Below, piece by piece: positions 62,359-64,000 of a stretch of 64,000 nt of DNA (the first letter of the stretch is position 1; each line of letters starts with the position of its first letter). The notes below the pieces were generated by a model. It searched no databases. It was not told the DNA's origin and was given only the letters and a program-made list of their open reading frames with translations. A program made the translations under genes and the position numbers. Origin of the DNA: Croceibacterium_B sp963783195 (lineage in GTDB: Bacteria; Pseudomonadota; Alphaproteobacteria; Sphingomonadales; Sphingomonadaceae); the NCBI GenBank assembly GCA_963783195.1, contig CAWAMV010000004.1:2294001-2358000 (forward strand), in the 5' to 3' direction.

Positions 62359-64000
62359 TCAGTGCTGCGAGTTTTGGAAGGCGTTCTTGGTCTTGAGGCT
62401 CGGCTTTTCGGTCCACGGCTCGTCGGGCCAGCGATGTTTCGGGTAGCGGCCCTTCATGTCCTTGACGACGTCCCTCCAGCTCCCGCGCCAGAACCCGGGC
62501 AGGTCGCGCGTGGCCTGGATCGGGCGCCCGGCGGGACTGGTCAGCCTGAGCAGCAAGGGCGTGTCGCCGATCATGGGATGGACATCGAGACCGAACAGCG
62601 CCTGCACCCGGACCTCGACCGCCGGGGCATCGGGGCCCGAGTAGTCGATCGCGTGTGTCGTTCCGGCGGGCGTCCCGAATTCACGCGGCGCAACCGTGTC
62701 GAGCCGCTGCCGGGTCGGCCAGTCGAGGCGGGCCATGAGAGCGTCGACCAGCGAGCCTTTGGGCACGGCGAGGTCGCGCCGCCCGGCAAGGAGCGGGGCG
62801 AGCCACTCGCCAGCCTCCGCGGCCAGCCGATCCGTCGAAAGCGCGTCGATCCCGGCATATCCAGCGCGCGCCGACAGCGTTTTGGGCAGCATGTCCCCAA
62901 GGTTGTCGACAGCCTTTTCCACAAGCAGCGCCACCACGGCGCCCTGGTCGGGCGACGGATCTGGTCCGCTGGCCAGTGTGATGGCGCCGATCCGTCGCTC
63001 CAGCCGCGCCTCGACCCGCTCTCCGGTCCAGCGCAGCACGCTGCGGCGTTCGATGCGGTTGGCCAGCCCCAGCTCCACCTCGGCCGTATCGAGCGGGAGC
63101 GCGGCGGTAATCCGCGCGCCCCTGGCCTGTCCCTGCGCATCGCCGATGGCCAGCCACTCGGCCCGCGCCAGCGGGCTGGCGGGGTCGAGCAGATAGCCCC
63201 GCCCCCCGGCACTGAGCCATGTTTCGCCGGAGGCGTCGCGGCGGCGGGCGAGGTTGTCCGGCAGCGCGAGGGCGAGGAGCGTTCCCAACGGCACGGCCTC
63301 CCCCTTCGCAACCTCGACGAGCTTCTCCGCCCGCTTCGCCCAGCCCGCTGCCAGCTTGCGGCTCGCCTCGGCACGGGGCGAGCGATCGCCGTTCCAGCGC
63401 TGAAGCCGGGCTGCAAGGTCTTCTCCGCGTCCGCCCAGGCCTCGCTCCTGCAACAACAGCGCCAGCCGGGCAGCGGTATCGGCCAATCCGTGTTCGGCGC
63501 CGCGCAGGATCATCGCCGCCTGCCACGGTTCCATTGGCAAGGCGGCAACCTTCGCTCCGAATCGGGTGATGCGGTACTCGGCGTCGAACGCGCCCAGCGC
63601 CTGCAACCGCTCGCGCGCAGCCGCCAGCGCGGCCTGGGGCGGCGAATCCAGCCACGGGAGGCTCGCCGGATCGGCCACGCCCCATTGCGCGAGTGCGAGA
63701 ACCAGTGGGGCAAGGTCGCTCGTGACCATTTCGGGGGGATCGAACTGCGGCCGGCCGGGATGGGCCGCTTCTTCCCACAGACGGTAGGCAACGCCCGGCC
63801 CCTGTCGTGCCGCGCGGCCTGCACGCTGCGCCGCGGCCGCCTGGCTCGCGCGGTGCGTGACGAGGTGAGTGACGCCGGCAGCCAGATCGAATTCGGCGCG
63901 GCGGGAAACGCCGGCGTCGACCACGACCGAGACTCCGTCGAGCGTTATCGAGGTCTCGGCGATCGCCGTCGCCAGCACGATCCGCCGCCGCCCGTCTGGG
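62359..64000 (-). CDS. hrpB: ATP-dependent helicase HrpB, N-terminal part outside the window
   Basis: About 546 codons of the C-terminal part are present and the frame stays open to the right edge. Helicase motifs V and VI are visible: IVLATAIAETSITLDGVSVV and QRAGRAARQGPGVAYRLW. The HrpB-specific C-terminal domain follows, with LPGFWRGSWRDVVKDMKGRY and PKHRWPDEPW near the end. The DEAH and Walker motifs must lie beyond 64000. The family is a DEAH-box RNA helicase of little-known role. Confidence 0.93.
   Translation of the reverse strand, partial: PDGRRRIVLATAIAETSITLDGVSVVVDAGVSRRAEFDLAAGVTHLVTHRASQAAAAQRAGRAARQGPGVAYRLWEEAAHPGRPQFDPPEMVTSDLAPLVLALAQWGVADPASLPWLDSPPQAALAAARERLQALGAFDAEYRITRFGAKVAALPMEPWQAAMILRGAEHGLADTAARLALLLQERGLGGRGEDLAARLQRWNGDRSPRAEASRKLAAGWAKRAEKLVEVAKGEAVPLGTLLALALPDNLARRRDASGETWLSAGGRGYLLDPASPLARAEWLAIGDAQGQARGARITAALPLDTAEVELGLANRIERRSVLRWTGERVEARLERRIGAITLASGPDPSPDQGAVVALLVEKAVDNLGDMLPKTLSARAGYAGIDALSTDRLAAEAGEWLAPLLAGRRDLAVPKGSLVDALMARLDWPTRQRLDTVAPREFGTPAGTTHAIDYSGPDAPAVEVRVQALFGLDVHPMIGDTPLLLRLTSPAGRPIQATRDLPGFWRGSWRDVVKDMKGRYPKHRWPDEPWTEKPSLKTKNAFQNSQH

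Noticed and set aside
61964..62416. A minus-strand frame covering the 4.5S RNA gene and the NDUFS4 gene
   Set aside because: It crosses a clear non-coding RNA and is out of frame with the recognisable NDUFS4 protein.

Overview
The window is GC-rich chromosomal DNA from an alphaproteobacterium, most likely of the order Sphingomonadales (Erythrobacter/Altererythrobacter-like). This is inferred from three things: the gene order rpsB-tsf-pyrH-frr-uppS-cdsA-dxr-rseP-bamA-skp-fabZ, the dispersed palindromic repeats common in that order, and the style of the DnaX, FtsY and RpsB sequences. No transposase, integrase, phage gene, CRISPR array or rRNA was seen. Almost all of it is dense core chromosome with many 4-base stop/start overlaps.

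Layout. 1-4.1 kb: a partial FGE-family lipoprotein, tRNA-Met, a 2H phosphoesterase, mltG, fabF and acpP. 4.2-7.9 kb: a three-subunit molybdenum aldehyde oxidoreductase (PaoABC type). 7.9-14.8 kb: aspS, an rnd-oxyR overlapping pair, a DUF2721 protein, pgsA, an LplT-like MFS transporter and a small tail-anchored protein. 14.9-19.1 kb: a ThDP enzyme, a CsbD protein, an EVE protein and a GGDEF-EAL protein. 19.1-23.7 kb: dapF-mtaB-ftsY-yciB, with stops and starts overlapping, then a DUF2189 protein. 23.8-29.7 kb: an O-methyltransferase, kup, an amino-acid dehydrogenase, tRNA-His, a 2OG-Fe(II) oxygenase plus GFA pair, and a ZIP transporter. 29.8-41.7 kb: the large leftward envelope and translation cluster from rpsB to rpmE. 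42-46.2 kb: a small SOS-type gene, pssA-psd, an L,D-transpeptidase and an EEP-family protein. 46.3-54.8 kb: an accessory-looking sulfide/efflux island. 54.9-64 kb: tRNA-Tyr, rlmB, hupB, lon, a PilZ protein, ybaB, dnaX, the 4.5S RNA gene, an NDUFS4-family protein and partial hrpB.

Two places stand out. First, two perfect GAAC-N7-GAAC sites (the alphaproteobacterial LexA operator) lie 31 bp apart upstream of an 89-codon gene for a one-pass membrane protein at 42008. This looks like an undescribed SOS-induced membrane peptide, a possible division inhibitor. Second, at 46.3-54.8 kb one short AT-rich divergent promoter region separates rhodanese-adaptor-RND permease (leftward) from SQR-DUF2892-TolC (rightward). 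A peroxiredoxin plus a one-cysteine ArsR repressor lie beside it. A complete tripartite efflux pump therefore appears wired into sulfide oxidation.

A third point is that dnaX carries an apparent 1-base frameshift near its N-terminus. It could be a sequencing error, a start-site misreading, or real.
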